DNA of 64,000 nt, taken from the NCBI GenBank assembly GCA_932521035.1, contig OW051495.1, positions 6,448,001 to 6,512,000 on the forward strand, read 5' to 3'. The position numbers and the translations under genes were made by a program. The notes below the pieces were generated by a model. It did no database searches and was not told where the DNA came from. It worked only from the letters and a program-made list of their open reading frames with translations. How positions within the stretch are numbered: the stretch's first letter is position 1; each line of letters begins with the position of its first letter. This stretch comes from Oscheius dolichura (taxonomy: Eukaryota; Nematoda; Chromadorea; Rhabditida; Rhabditidae). Below, piece after piece: positions 46,599-57,332 of the stretch.

Positions 46599-49545
46599 AT
46601 GATCGACACTCCTACTACAAACGCTGTTGAAGTTGGAGATGAGGATGTCTGGATAGATCTCGAGGTGGGCTTACGAGATGTATTCGATAGAAACCCAGTC
46701 ACGGCGAAGCGCTACATGGAATTATACTCGTAATTTTTATTGCCACATTCTAATTATTTTTTTAGACATGTATTTAATTACTGTACCGTATCTGCTTCTG
46801 GTGCTGGACCTAAGCAAGGAAATAATATCCATAATCCACGCGGCCGACGTTCTAATACTCCTGGAAATATTAATGGCAACATGGCAACTGATTTCATGGG
46901 GATCGAACTCTACAATAAGCTCAAAGAGTTTATTGAACAATATGTTTGTAAAATACTAGAGGTCTGTTTTTACCGTCCGGCTATAACGAATATTTCAGAG
47001 AGGCGACAAGCTTACTGGTGAAGAGCTACTGCAGTTCTACAATAAAGAGTGGGAAGAGTTTCGATTTTCTGCGAAGGTTGTGGATGGCATTTTTTCCTAT
47101 CTAAATAGGCATTGGATTAAAAGAGAGATGGATGAAGGAAACGAAGCCATTTACATAATTTACGTTGTATGTAATTTTATCAGTTGTTGTCCTGATCTTC
47201 TATTACTGATATCACGCTCATATCACATTTAGCTGTGCCTTATGATGTGGAAAGATGCCTTATTCCGTCGATTAAAAGACCAGATGACGGACGCCGCTCT
47301 GGATCTCATCAAAGTAGAACGTGATGGCTATAACATTAATCATGGCATTATCAAAGGCCTTATCGAATCCTTTGGTGTTGTATTCATATATCGTTATACA
47401 TATTTTCTTTAGTGGAGCTCGGTGTTGATGACCAAACAGATGTTAGTGATGACACCAGTAAGCGATATGATGTATACAGGGTAAGTCTTTTTTTCTGGTA
47501 AAACTAACGGCATTTACAGGAGCGTTTCGAAACTAAATTCCTCACAACCACAGAAGAATATTATGAAGCTGAAGCGAGTATTTTCATGGCCAGTAATCCA
47601 CTGACGGAGTATATGAAGAAGGTCGAGACTCGTTTGAGTGAAGAACAACGACGATGCCAATTTTATATCCACCGTGTTACAGAAGCAAAATTGCTAAAGC
47701 AAGTAGAGAAGGTGTTTATCACATAGACAGTTACATATAGAGTCGGTTTAGGTTTTAATTCAGTCTCGTTTGAGCTCCTTTCAAAGCCAATTCGGAACGT
47801 TATTAGAAAACAGAATGGATGACGATCTTGCCAGGATGTATAAGGTATTGTTATTGTTTATAATTGTTAAAACACGTTTGTAGCTGTGTGAGAGAGTTGA
47901 TGAAGGATTAGCCAATCTTCGGCTCGCATTAGAGCAACACATTACAAAAGAAGGGCTGGGTGCAATTGAACGCGTAGGCGACTCGGTAAATATGGTAACT
48001 ACATTCTTCAAGAAGTTCATCTTTCGTCTTTTATAGGATCCCAAGCTCTATATCAATACGTTGCTGGAAGTACACCATCGTTATGCTACTCTTGTTGACC
48101 AAGCATTTAAAAATGAAAGCGGCTTCATCCAGGCACTCGACAAAGCCGCAACCACATTCATTAACCGAAACTCTATTACAACGAAAGGCGATCAAGTCAG
48201 CATCAACAAATCACCAGAAATGCTGGCCAAGTACTCTGATCAGCTGCTAAAAAAGACTAACAAGGCAATGGATGATAATGCGCTTGAGGAGAATCTTTGT
48301 CAAATCGTAGGTATTTAGTTTTTCCTTGTTGTGTAAATGGTGTAAACTGGTGATATTATAAGCTTCCAGATGACCATTTTTAAATATATTGAAGATAAGG
48401 ACATATTTTCGAAATATTACACTAAAATGTTCAGCAAAAGGTAAGCTTATTCTATATGATACGGGGTTATGAAAACATCAGACTTATCTTGGAAACCTCA
48501 GCGAGTGAAGAAGCCGAAGCCAGTCTTATCGGAAAGTTGCAGACTGCTTGTGGTTTTGAATATACTAATCGGATGTCCAAAATGATCAGCGATGTGCAAA
48601 TTAGCAAAGTTTGATAATTATTAACCCTTGCATCGAACGTTTTAGGGTCTAACTTCCGATTTTCGGCAGAGTATGGATAGTCGTAGCATCAAGTTGCCGG
48701 ATTTGAGCATAATGATTCTCAGTACTGGCTCGTGGCCTGCCATGCCCCTCAGTAATTTTCAACTGCCAGGAAAACTTGGCCAGTGCATCGACTACTTCAA
48801 GAAATTCTACGATGAAAAACATAGTGGCAGGAAACTGACTTGGGTGCTCAGTCAGTCAAGAGGAGAACTTTCTTGTAGCGGATTCAAAAGCAAGAAAATA
48901 TTCATTGTATGTTTTCTTTTTTTTTAAATTGTCTTCATATGGTGTTTAGGCTACAACTGCACAAATGGCGGTTTTGATGATGTACAATGATTCAGTTAAA
49001 TATAGCGCTGGCGCTATCGCAGACGGCTTACAAATGGAAAAGAAAACGGTTGCTCAAACTGTTGCCTCCCTTGTAAAGGCAAAAGTTCTGACAGGCTCCG
49101 ACCCCGATGAGAAGGGAGAGTATAGCGACATAGCAGAGTTTGAGCTTAATCTAGGCTACACGAATCCTAAAGTAAAGGTTTGCACTGCTTTTATTTCGTT
49201 TCAACCAATCCGGGTTAAGGTTGACCTTTCCAAAGCTGTAATGCGAGTTGATCCGCGTCAGGAGAGTCAAGAGGTTACGAAAAACGTCGATGAAGATCGG
49301 AAGAGCGTCATTAACGCCTGCATCGTACGAATAATGAAGATGAGAAAGAGTTTGGCTCACCAGTTGCTTCTTTCCGAGGTTTTTTTAAAAAGTCTTCTCG
49401 TAATCTTTTTAAGGTTTTGCAACAGCTGTCTACACGTTTCAAGCCGAAGGTTGAACTGGTCAAGCGATGTATTGGACAACTGATTGAAAAAGAATACATC
49501 AAGCGAAGTGAGGAACAAAGGGATATCTACGAGTACATCGCTTAA
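46599..49545 (+). CDS. Cullin-1, SCF ubiquitin ligase scaffold
   Basis: Starts MIDTPTTNAVEVGDEDVW, 1 nt after tttttccag. The N-terminal cullin repeats include RYMELYS, ELYNKLKEFIEQYV, YLNRHWIKREMDEG and ERFETKFLTTTEEYYEAEA. The cullin-homology domain follows (DFRQSMDSR region at 48.66 kb, then LSIMILSTGSWPA). The C-terminal WHB domain has the neddylation signature IVRIMKMRKSL (NEDD8 acceptor Lys in it) and ends QRDIYEYIA-stop, the conserved cullin C-terminus. It scaffolds Skp1/F-box substrate receptors at its N-terminus and the Rbx1 RING at its C-terminus. No other SCF component is in the window. Confidence 0.95.
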
Positions 49546-50336
49546 TCAGTTGGACGGATAGTCAACCACGTTTCTATATATTTTATGAATACTCGGCTTT
49601 TTTTCAATGTAATTGTATTTTATTTGACCTCTTAGTAGGCTGCATTAGGAGGTGTACTATCCCCAATAAATATTTAGACATAATCGAATATTTTTGTTTC
49701 CAGCAATGCCAAAAAAGATTTGCGAAATGGAGAGAACCATGAAGAATGGCAACAATAATTTCGCAAAACATGACGTATTCGGTTAGAGAACGATTTTTGT
49801 TGCCATTCCGTTGAGTTTTTCTATTCTCCAAAGAAGTGGGTGATTTTCGGCCATCGTTTTCCTTTCCATTACGTGCGTGAGCTCAAATTCTAACAAGCCA
49901 TGGTTTTTGGTCTCCGCTCAGCTTCGTCGTAAACAAGGAAGAGGAACAACGTTCCATCTGCAGGAAGTTTATAATGGAGTCAGTTGCAGGCCTTGGTTCT
50001 TTGGTAAATAGATGAGGTCAACGCCCAGATGCAACACAAAGAGCTAATGCTTGTTCTTTGGATGAAGTTGTGATAATCTTTGATCTGCACATTCTCTAGG
50101 CCCTTTTGCAGAAAACGCATTTATCGCGGCAAATATCTCTGCAAGAGTTCCAAATCATTCTTCTTTCTGCAAAACCGCTTCAATCTCCAAGTCCATAATT
50201 TCCACATTATTTATATCGTAAACTAAAGCAGGTGCTTACTACCAAATATCTAATAAAAATGGGAAAAGGATGTTGTAAATCAGAACAAAGCTGCAAATTT
50301 TCATTGAAATAGAACTAAAACATAAAGAGAAGCGCC
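49546..50336. other. Convergent spacer; boundary of the A+T-rich block
   Basis: About 790 bp between the convergent cullin and Ly6-like genes. No exon is supported. Base composition changes by eye near its right end. Confidence 0.4.
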
Positions 50337-50779
50337 TCAATGGTTGCACATGTCTGTAAGGCAGCTGCATCTCATGTATTTTCTGCCGGTTGGTGCTTCC
50401 ATCGCGGGACATTCCTCATAACAGCGGCTGGCCGAGACCTGAACAAGTCTTTTCCTATAAAATGAAACATCCTGCTACCCGATCTTCTCCCCAGCAGTGG
50501 TAGCTGTCCTTCTCCGGATGACTGTCTTTGTAGAACATTATACAGGCGGGCCAGAGCCAGTAGGGGCCTTGAGGAATAGCCTCACAGACGACCGTCTCAA
50601 GGGAATCCGTCGTCTCGTTATAAATGAGGCAATTGATTGGAGGAGGCTGAAAAGGAGATTAACACCTCCTAGGAAGGACCTGCGGGAGGTTCGGAGAGGT
50701 AACGTTGCCTGGTGAGGTCGAGGGGAGGATTGGCGGAGACGAAAGAAAGAAGGAAAAGGGCGAGCATCGAATACTCCAT
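50337..50779 (-). CDS. Secreted Ly6/three-finger-like protein A
   Basis: Exons 50684-50779, 50479-50646 and 50337-50438 give 121 residues. A signal peptide (MEYSMLALFLLSFVSA) is followed by a Cys-rich domain beginning PPPINCLIYNET, with SYHCWGED in the middle and ending RCSCLTDMCNH-stop. The closing C-x-C-x-x-D-x-C-N is the signature of the Ly6/uPAR fold. The paralog 367 bp away on the other strand has the same length and exon plan. The first intron needs a GC donor (CCC/gcaggt...ttttcag) to keep phase, which is rare. There is no GPI-anchor helix, so it is probably soluble. Possible roles are receptor modulation or an effector; the target is not known. Confidence 0.78.
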
Positions 50780-51081
50780 ACTTCGACTGGGGGACAGCAC
50801 GCCCCGCCATCCGGCAGTCCAATTTGTTGCTTTTATGTTCACTTTTGGGAGGCGATATTCGTTCGGAGCGGGAGGCCAGTTGGCACATTTTAGATGTTCC
50901 TCGGAGAACGCGGAAGTTAGAAAAAGATAAGAAAAAATAGAAAGGCCAGAGAGACTTGAAAAGAAAGGGCTGCAATTTTCTTTCTCCGTGTTCCCTGGCC
51001 AAATCCCTTTGTTGATCTTCAAGGAGCCCCTCCTCACCCTTGCCGTTGACAGAGTTCCGCCCAGAAGGCGGAGCCTATCAC

Positions 51082-51088
51082 TATAAAA
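51082..51088 (+). promoter_or_regulatory. TATA box of Ly6-like gene B
   Basis: TATAAAA 59 bp before the ATG at 51147, in the 367 bp region shared with the divergent paralog. The position allows a short 5' UTR and a conventional promoter. Confidence 0.55.
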
Positions 51089-51146
51089 GACCTCCTCTTC
51101 TCGGATATCTCTCCATCGGCTACCTCTTCTTCGTACAAACTCACCA

Positions 51147-51643
51147 ATGTACCACTTCATTCTCCTCCTCGTTCTAGCTACCGCGGCTGCTGTTCCTAGT
51201 GAGCACTCCAATCCGCCCTATGGAAGCCAACCCCCGGTAGGATCCACCCGCCGGGCCATTCCAACCTTGTCATTCAGCCCCCACCAATCCAATGTTTTAT
51301 TTTCAACGAGACGCTCGGACACATCATCATCGGCCATTGTGAGAGTTGGAAACATGGCCCTATGTGGGTTTTGCCTTCCTGTACGAGCCGCTACATCGCC
51401 GGCATCCTGGACTCGGAATCTTTGGGGTGCTGGTGGGAGGACAAGGTAGAACTCGGCCATCTTCCCCATCTATCCTAAAGCCTAGGTTACTCGGAATACC
51501 ACCACACCTCGCTGCTTCAACTTCATGCCAGACCCCGCTATCCGGAAATGCAGATGCCTCACTGACCTGTGCAACGGTAGGTTTAACTTTTTTGTTAGAG
51601 ACTTTACAATGAAAGTGAGATTTCAGACCCCTTCAACTACTAG
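51147..51643 (+). CDS. Secreted Ly6/three-finger-like protein B
   Basis: Exons 51147-51236, 51278-51445, 51486-51576 and 51627-51643 give 121 residues. A signal peptide (MYHFILLLVLATAAAVP) is followed by a domain starting PPPIQCFIFNET, with SLGCWWEDK in the middle, and ending RKCRCLTDLCNDPFNY-stop. The C-x-C-x-x-D-x-C-N ending is Ly6-like. Exon 2 is 168 nt in both this gene and its head-to-head paralog, and both start with PPPI(Q/N)C. The C-terminal exon of 17 nt is unique to this copy. The two share a 367 bp intergenic region and may be co-expressed. Confidence 0.8.
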
Positions 51644-51911
51644 TGAAGGAGGTGTTCTCGTCACCTGCGGACCGGAGCGAAGCGCGGCTCTTCTTCTTTT
51701 TATCTGATCTTCGTATTAGACAATTTTGACAATAAATAATTTGTGGCATATAGTATGCCGCATACTCCCCTTTGATTGTTATTCAATATCCAGGGGGACT
51801 TCTACCCGGCCGAGTGGGAATCTGAGCCCTCCCGGAACAGGAGAAAGATGACCGAGATTGTTCGGGGAAGAGTCTCATTTATTCATTCAAGCCGATCAGT
51901 AGTCATTTCCC

Positions 51912-52605
51912 TTATCCAGATGTACAGCGGCCACAGGTTCGGGGACACTGTAAATATAAGCATTATAAACTTCTACGCTAGCGATATACCTGCTGGGTCA
52001 TGAGGGTGTAGTAGGCTGAGTTAGTACAGTAGGCTGAGAGGCGAGTACAGTCGGAGACGCCGGTGTTGGGGTTCACCAAATCCACACAGGTTGAAGCCCC
52101 TGAAAATGTTCTCTGTGCCCCGGACAGCTCTAGCCTTACTCGTGGTCGTGGGTGTGGCTGCACAACGTCCACAGGTTCGGGGACACTGTAAATATAAGCA
52201 TTAGAAACTTCTACGCTAGCGATATACCTGCTGGGTCATGAGGGTGTAGTAGACCGAGTTAGTACAGTAGGCAGCCAGGCTAGGACAGTCGGAGACGCCG
52301 GTGTTGGGGTTGAGCTGGTCGACACAGGTGGTGGTGGTGACTATCTGGAGGAGAGATTACGGAGGGCGATGGGGGCAGACTGACGTTGGCATTGAGACAG
52401 CAGATCGTGTTGGAGGTGGTGCAGGTGTAGCCGGCGGGACACAGGTTGTTGTTGCATGCTGAAAGCAGTCATTTTAATATTTTAAATAAATAATGGGTGA
52501 GCTATTCCACCCGAAACGTAACCTACGTCCAATTCCGGCATTGGAGCAAGTCTGGGCAGAAGCGAAGCCAGTGCAGAGGGAAACGATCAAGAGGAGATGA
52601 ATCAT
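51912..52605 (-). CDS. Secreted protein with two ShKT domains
   Basis: Exons join in phase from a signal peptide (MIHLLLIVSLCTGFASA) through a Cys-rich segment (CNNNLCPAGYTCTTSNTICC) to two ShKT domains. Each has TCVD, a DC pair, YCTNS, YYTLMTQQ and CPRTCGRC. Each domain is split by an intron at the same point, before CPRTCGRC. The ShKT fold is a three-disulfide module first known from a sea anemone K+-channel toxin. Nematodes use it widely in secreted enzymes, surface proteins and immunomodulatory peptides. Channel block by this protein is not implied. The two domains are recent copies (see the repeat entry). The protein ends soon after the second domain (CTSG-stop). Confidence 0.82.
51931..52330. 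repeat. Tandem duplication of an intron-containing ShKT unit
   Basis: Copies at about 51931-52092 and 52169-52330 align over about 160 bp. They include the 42-nt intron, which differs at a single base, while the exon part differs at many positions. The duplication created the second ShKT domain. Confidence 0.85.
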
Positions 52606-53238
52606 GGCCGGGTTTGGGAGAGCTGGCCGTGAATGTGGCCTTTTAACTCTTCTGATTCGCTGGCTGTTCAAATGTTTTATCTCCTGGATGCTGACTAAAC
52701 AGGGCTCTATTCAGAACCGCGTTGCCACCCCCACCAGGCGTCGCCATGTCATTCAAAATGGATAAAGACAAACAATTCCAATTCATCCTTGGAAATTTGA
52801 ACAAACCTGGAGGGCAAAGACTGGCCAGTCGGAGTAGACTGCACAAAACCGGCGACATCTAGGCACTGTGTCGGCGAGAGTCCCCGACCGGTGCCTCGAG
52901 GAATGCAGGCCCCATGTAATGCCGGGAATGCCAACTCTTCCCCTTTCCAGGGCCCATTCTCGTATTCCTGTCCCCTACCGCGTCATAAACTCCAAAACCT
53001 GTCCCCCTGTACCTGTCGAGTTAATTGATCATTTGCCCCCAGTTCAGATTGTTTTCCCCTTGCTGTTTCTCCCCCGTGCGTCCTCCCTTATCACCCAAAG
53101 AAGTCAAGGATGGGCCACAGCTGAAAGAGTCGCCCCTTATCATAGACTTCACTCACTTCTTATTTTTAACTCTTTTTATTTTGTTATCCTCACTTTCCCC
53201 TGCTCTCTCCTCTCCAAATATCTTTTCCCCTTTCAGAT
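52606..53238. other. Divergent spacer; no gene seen
   Basis: About 630 bp between divergent ShKT and unknown-protein genes. A TTAAAA motif about 30 bp upstream of the ShKT start is TATA-like. A cctttcag site ends the stretch 2 nt before the next ATG. Confidence 0.4.
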
Positions 53239-53952
53239 ATGGTAGTCCGCAGTGCCCACAACGAGCTAAACACCAAATTGGGCCAGCCCATAAAGAAGGC
53301 AATGAACCCAGTGGATGCCGAAATTATAGCCTATGTGATGTTTCAAGATATGGAATACGGGGGAGCTCGCTCCTCTCAAGATATGTGAGTCCCCTCTAAC
53401 AAGCCCCTTTCTCACATAAAAATCTGTTTATGAGGAGAGCCAACGCCTTGGATACAGTACAATATGCCCTCGTATTTCCCTTTGTCGCCCTTCCCAGAAT
53501 TCGTTTGCGTGCGTTTTCCATGTCTAGGTGGCGAGTACAGGCCGCTTTCTATTCAGCTAAAACACTAACAACCACTTGTCCTCCCGTAAACAGCAATAGT
53601 CGAAAACAGACCTTTTAGGCGGGTTCAATCACTCATCCGACGATATAACAACCTGGCCCGTGGACTGGGACAGGACCGACTCTCGCTTGACCAGGCTATA
53701 GACAAGGCACTCAAAGGTGTGCATATCACCTGGCCAGCCATGTATATTTCAGTGAGTGGTTTCTCGTCGGACGTCGTCGAGTCGGCCCATAAGAAGAAAT
53801 TGGTCCTGCCATTGTACGCGATCGTGTGTGTCTGCGTCCTGGAGAAGTTCAACCCGGCCGTCTGCCGGCAGTGCTTCTCCTACTTGGAGCAGGCCGTCAA
53901 AACAATCAAACAGCCGACACTCCTCGACAAACTCTACAACAGAGACCTCTAA
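53239..53952 (+). CDS. Unknown alpha-helical protein, possibly Bcl-2-like
   Basis: Two exons (53239 to about 53384, and about 53610-53952; donor gtgagt, acceptor aaacag) join in phase to about 160 residues. The ATG is 2 nt after a cctttcag site. No signal peptide is present, and it appears wholly helical. Blocks: LGQPIKKAMNPVDAEIIAYV, SLIRRYNNLARGLGQDRLSL, KGVHITWPAMYISVSGF, LPLYAIVCVCVLEKF and SYLEQAVKTIKQP. The order of helices, and the G-x-x-I-T-W-x-x-(Y)...SGF block followed by a hydrophobic helix, resembles the BH1 region (G-x-x-N-W-G-R...F-x-F-G-G) of Bcl-2 proteins at low similarity. No C-terminal membrane anchor. The family is not recognised with confidence. Confidence 0.7.
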
Positions 53953-55291
53953 ATATTCCCGAATAAACCATGTCTACTCTTTCGTCTTTTTCTTGACTCG
54001 TTCTGATCCAATTCATCTAATCGGGTCCCCCGCGGGTATCCAATCAGAATATCTACGGCCCGAGAAACACTTAATGCCATGTTCAGCAATGAACTGAACT
54101 GGCCGGCCCCCTTCCCCTCCTGGCCTCTCAATTATATACCATTAAAACAGACAGATTCCTATTTTCTCTTTCGGCAGCCATTCTCATGGCATTTCCATTT
54201 TACGACCAGTTAACTGCATTATGCCTGGCCACATATGCCTATTCCCAGTCCCCCTCTCTCCCGGTCCTCTTCTCTATTCACCCTCCTCGTTCCCCTCTCT
54301 AAATCCTCGGAAAATGAACACAAAGGGGTCTAAGAACAGGGGGAAAGGTCAGGTTGACGAGGACTGTGTTCGACCCGGGAGATTATGATGGTGGCCGGGT
54401 CTTTTGGAGAGGATCCCTCATCCACCACGAGCTACAGACAGAATAGCGTCAATCGACGAGAAAAACAAATTACCCGAGTCTGTTTTCAGCCGGGCGCGTA
54501 TCCAGCGCCACTTCCTCCTCCTCTCGTCTTCTCCTCATCCAATTTTCCCATTTCAAAACAATTTATTTTCTCTCTATAATCCTTAGCCGCTCTTCTTCTA
54601 CTTCCTTGCATCCACAGCGTACTGTTGTAGTTCTAAATGGCTATTTTTATAGTTTAAAAGGGAACAGAGCAAGACCTCCGAGTCGATGCCGGTTGATCCA
54701 TGCCCCGGGCAGGGTCATCCAGTCGGCGGATCGCTTGACCCCGGTCGGATAGCTGGTCGGCAGGTACATTCGGTGTCCAAAGCACTAAAAATACCCCGTA
54801 TTGACTGCCGAGTGAAGTGCCCCTTTCCCAGGTTCTTTTGTTGTCCGGGGAAACTGAGAAGTTCGCAAGGAGTTGACCTAGTGCCCCCTGTTATTGTCCT
54901 CCCTCGCCCCTCCGACTCCTGCTCCCCTCCTCTCCATTACTCTCCCATCTTCCACTTCCACAGCCGCATACTGAGTCCTTTTGTAGTCAAATTCAATTTG
55001 GGTAATGATATTGGGAGACCACAAAGCGGCTGACGCCACCTGACGGAAGTCGGGAAGAAAGACACCGTTCTATCCTCCCCCGCTGCCATTTTCATGTTAT
55101 GAAGAGGATTATTCCCTTCCTAGAAGTGAAACAATGATCCGCACATCATCTCTAAACGTATATTTCTTGAAGAAGATTACAGTAGTCCTAAATGTCGGGG
55201 GCTAATCCAGATTTCCTTTTCATAAGACAATCTTTTGAGATGAAGAGTCCGGACTGATGGTACTGGCTAAACCCCGGAACTAGAGACTCAC
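53953..55291. other. Intergenic stretch; no gene recognised
   Basis: About 1.3 kb, pyrimidine-rich on the plus strand. The open frames lack splice partners or families. Confidence 0.35.
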
Positions 55292-55425
55292 GTATTGACC
55301 CATACAGAGGCCCTGGAGAAGAGCTGATGTGCTGTAGATGGACACCGTAAGCTAAAGACTCTCCCTTATTCGAAATAGACTCCCTCGCTTACCAGAAGTA
55401 CCAACATAATCATTTGGCGGCTCAT
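55292..55425 (-). CDS. Putative small secreted peptide, N-terminal exons
   Basis: MSRQMIMLVLL joined across gtaagc...ctttag to LTVSIYSTSALLQGLCMGQY forms a clear signal peptide plus a short mature start, ending at a gtgagt donor at 55291. The downstream exon is uncertain; candidates follow at about 55150. I do not recognise the peptide. The support is the hydrophobic leader and good splice sites only. Confidence 0.35.
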
Positions 55426-55493
55426 TTTACTGCTGAAAAGAGCTGTTTGATTATAAAAGTAGAGAGGAAACAGGGAAAATGGGTACGAATAAG

Positions 55494-56042
55494 TAGGGAC
55501 CGCAAAGTAGAAACTAGATATCACCGCACCGCGCTAATGTTGGGATCAATCGAGAGATTTCGGTGTAACTTACAACTTTTGTTTTTTGAGTATGAAAATC
55601 AGACTATCCAGTGCTGAGATATTTGCGATTTTGTGACGCCGCATCGGGCTTGGTTTTCTGAAGGAATTTCGGGCGCGGGCATGACGTTCTAGTGACCAGG
55701 GTGCGATCCCCCGACGACGTCGAAAATTTTTGCTTTTTTAGATTTATAGGTCAAAATGATCCGGAAAATGTGGCGAATTGAATGCAGTAAAAATTAGAGA
55801 AATTGAATATCACAATACGGAGTAAAATGCTTTAAACTAACGCGAATGCTCGATGGTGCGCAATTACCTGTTGATAGCGCGTGGATACCGTGCAAAAATG
55901 CAAATTTTCACAAATTTTATATATAAAACAAGCTCACAGAGGAATTCAGCCCAAAAATGTTTATATTTAGGGAGAAATATCACCTTTTGCAAAAAAGAGG
56001 CAAAAGGTGTCAGGTGCCTTTGGCGCACCTTTGCGGTCCCTA
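55494..56042. mobile_element. MITE-like element with 14-bp TIRs and a subterminal hairpin
   Basis: TAGGGACCGCAAAG at 55494-55507 is perfectly inverted at 56029-56042. TA at each end suggests a Tc1/mariner-like TA target site. The interior is A+T-rich without coding capacity. A perfect 10-bp stem (CACCTTTTGC...GCAAAAGGTG, 55981-56009) lies near the right end. Confidence 0.75.
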
Positions 56043-57066
56043 ACTAATAAGAGGGGTTTGCGATGACTACGGCGGCTATTTCCACTTGGAGACGCAGCTG
56101 CTTGAATGGGTTGAATAGGTGGCGGAAAGATCACACGTGGCCTATCAAAGGTATCATTAGGGGGGAAGGGACCGCGTCAGCCGACGGCTTCTTTCTGAGG
56201 GGGGATAACTAACAAAGAATGGCTGATGAGGGACTAACAAGGGTGACCACCTTGGAGGAACTGGGCTAGGGGCAAGCTGTCTGACGCCTGCTAGGGGACT
56301 GGCCATTGGGAGACTAGGTTTAACCGAGTCAAAAAGGCAAAACATGTCCTGACGCCTAGAGGAAATGTAAATGCCGTTTCCGTTCTGAAGGGGGAGAAGA
56401 ACGTGGCCGAGGCGGTTAGTAGCAGTCGTCGCATTAGAGACCATGACTCATAAAATTTGGAGAATTGCCTTTTGGTCCCTAAAAATGGGACAGAGAATTG
56501 CTCACAGGCCTCAGTGATCAGAACTGGGAAAGATAGAGATTGGCCGGGGTTATTTGAAAGAAGACGATGAAGGGCCACTAACTACCGCCATCACAATTGC
56601 CAGGTTAGAGGAAAAAACTTCGGGCCCTCATTCCCCGGATCCCGTCCCCCACACACATCTGCCCGTCTTCATTTGTACACGGCCAGTCCCTCTCTTCTTT
56701 GTATTCTGCCAGTGTCTGATTAATTTCCGCCCCTACTTTCCCAAGCCACCCGGCTACTCCCGAGCCGTCTCCCGTCAAATCTAAGTCTCTCTGTCGAAGA
56801 TTATGGCTTTGTTTTCATCTGTCGTCCCCCATCCATTTGGCATTCACCGAGTTTGGATGGCCACTGTTCGGCCCGTCTCCCGAGGACAGTGTTCTCTCCC
56901 CGTTTGTATATGTCCTCACTTTGCCCGTCCTCTCTCCCCTCAAAACAAGTCACTTTCCCACTGTGCCCCCCTATCCAGCCCTCCTTCTAACGTCACTCTC
57001 CGTGCTCTTTCTCCTCGTCACTTTCTCTCCTCTATCCGTAAAACTTCCCTGTTTCAGTCCTCCCCA
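56043..57066. other. Intergenic stretch upstream of the acylated-protein gene
   Basis: About 1 kb. A gtttcag site 10 nt before the ATG at 57067 suggests trans-splicing or a 5' UTR intron. The open frames here are not supported. Confidence 0.35.
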
Positions 57067-57332
57067 ATGGGCTCCGGTTGTTCGTCGCTCTCGTGGATTT
57101 GCTGTCACCCGTCAAAACAACCCTCCGTCCATCCAAGTAATTTAATTTTTAATTGTTTTCTGTAACTCTCGGCTTTTCAGGCGCCGCAGAGGCCGAGTCG
57201 CCGGAAGTCTGCGAGGATAAGGGCGCGAGTGATCCGGACCAGAGAAATGTCATCCAGAAGAATTTCGGCGAAGACATCTCCCCGCAGTCCGGGGCCAATT
57301 CCGGAAATAACAAGGTCTTCTTCGTCACATGA
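57067..57332 (+). CDS. Small N-acylated protein of unknown function
   Basis: Exon 57067 to about 57140 and a second exon after ttttcag (about 57181-57332) join in phase to about 75 residues. The start MGSGCSSLSWICC fits N-myristoylation at Gly2 with palmitoylation of nearby Cys. The rest is acidic and probably disordered (AEAESPEVCEDKGASDPDQ) and ends NSGNNKVFFVT-stop. It is likely tethered to the inner face of the plasma membrane. The N-terminal acylation code and small size loosely recall vertebrate OCC-1-type proteins, but I cannot claim homology. Confidence 0.6.

Noticed and set aside
26500-50300. Contaminating contig joined in the middle
   Set aside because: The block has the same short introns, near-ATG splice sites and nematode-like gene order (V-ATPase pair), so a compositional domain is more likely than foreign DNA.
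55690-55715. tRNA-like T-arm/B-box (GGTGCGATCCC)
   Set aside because: No matching acceptor, D-arm or anticodon stem could be drawn; it lies inside a TIR element.
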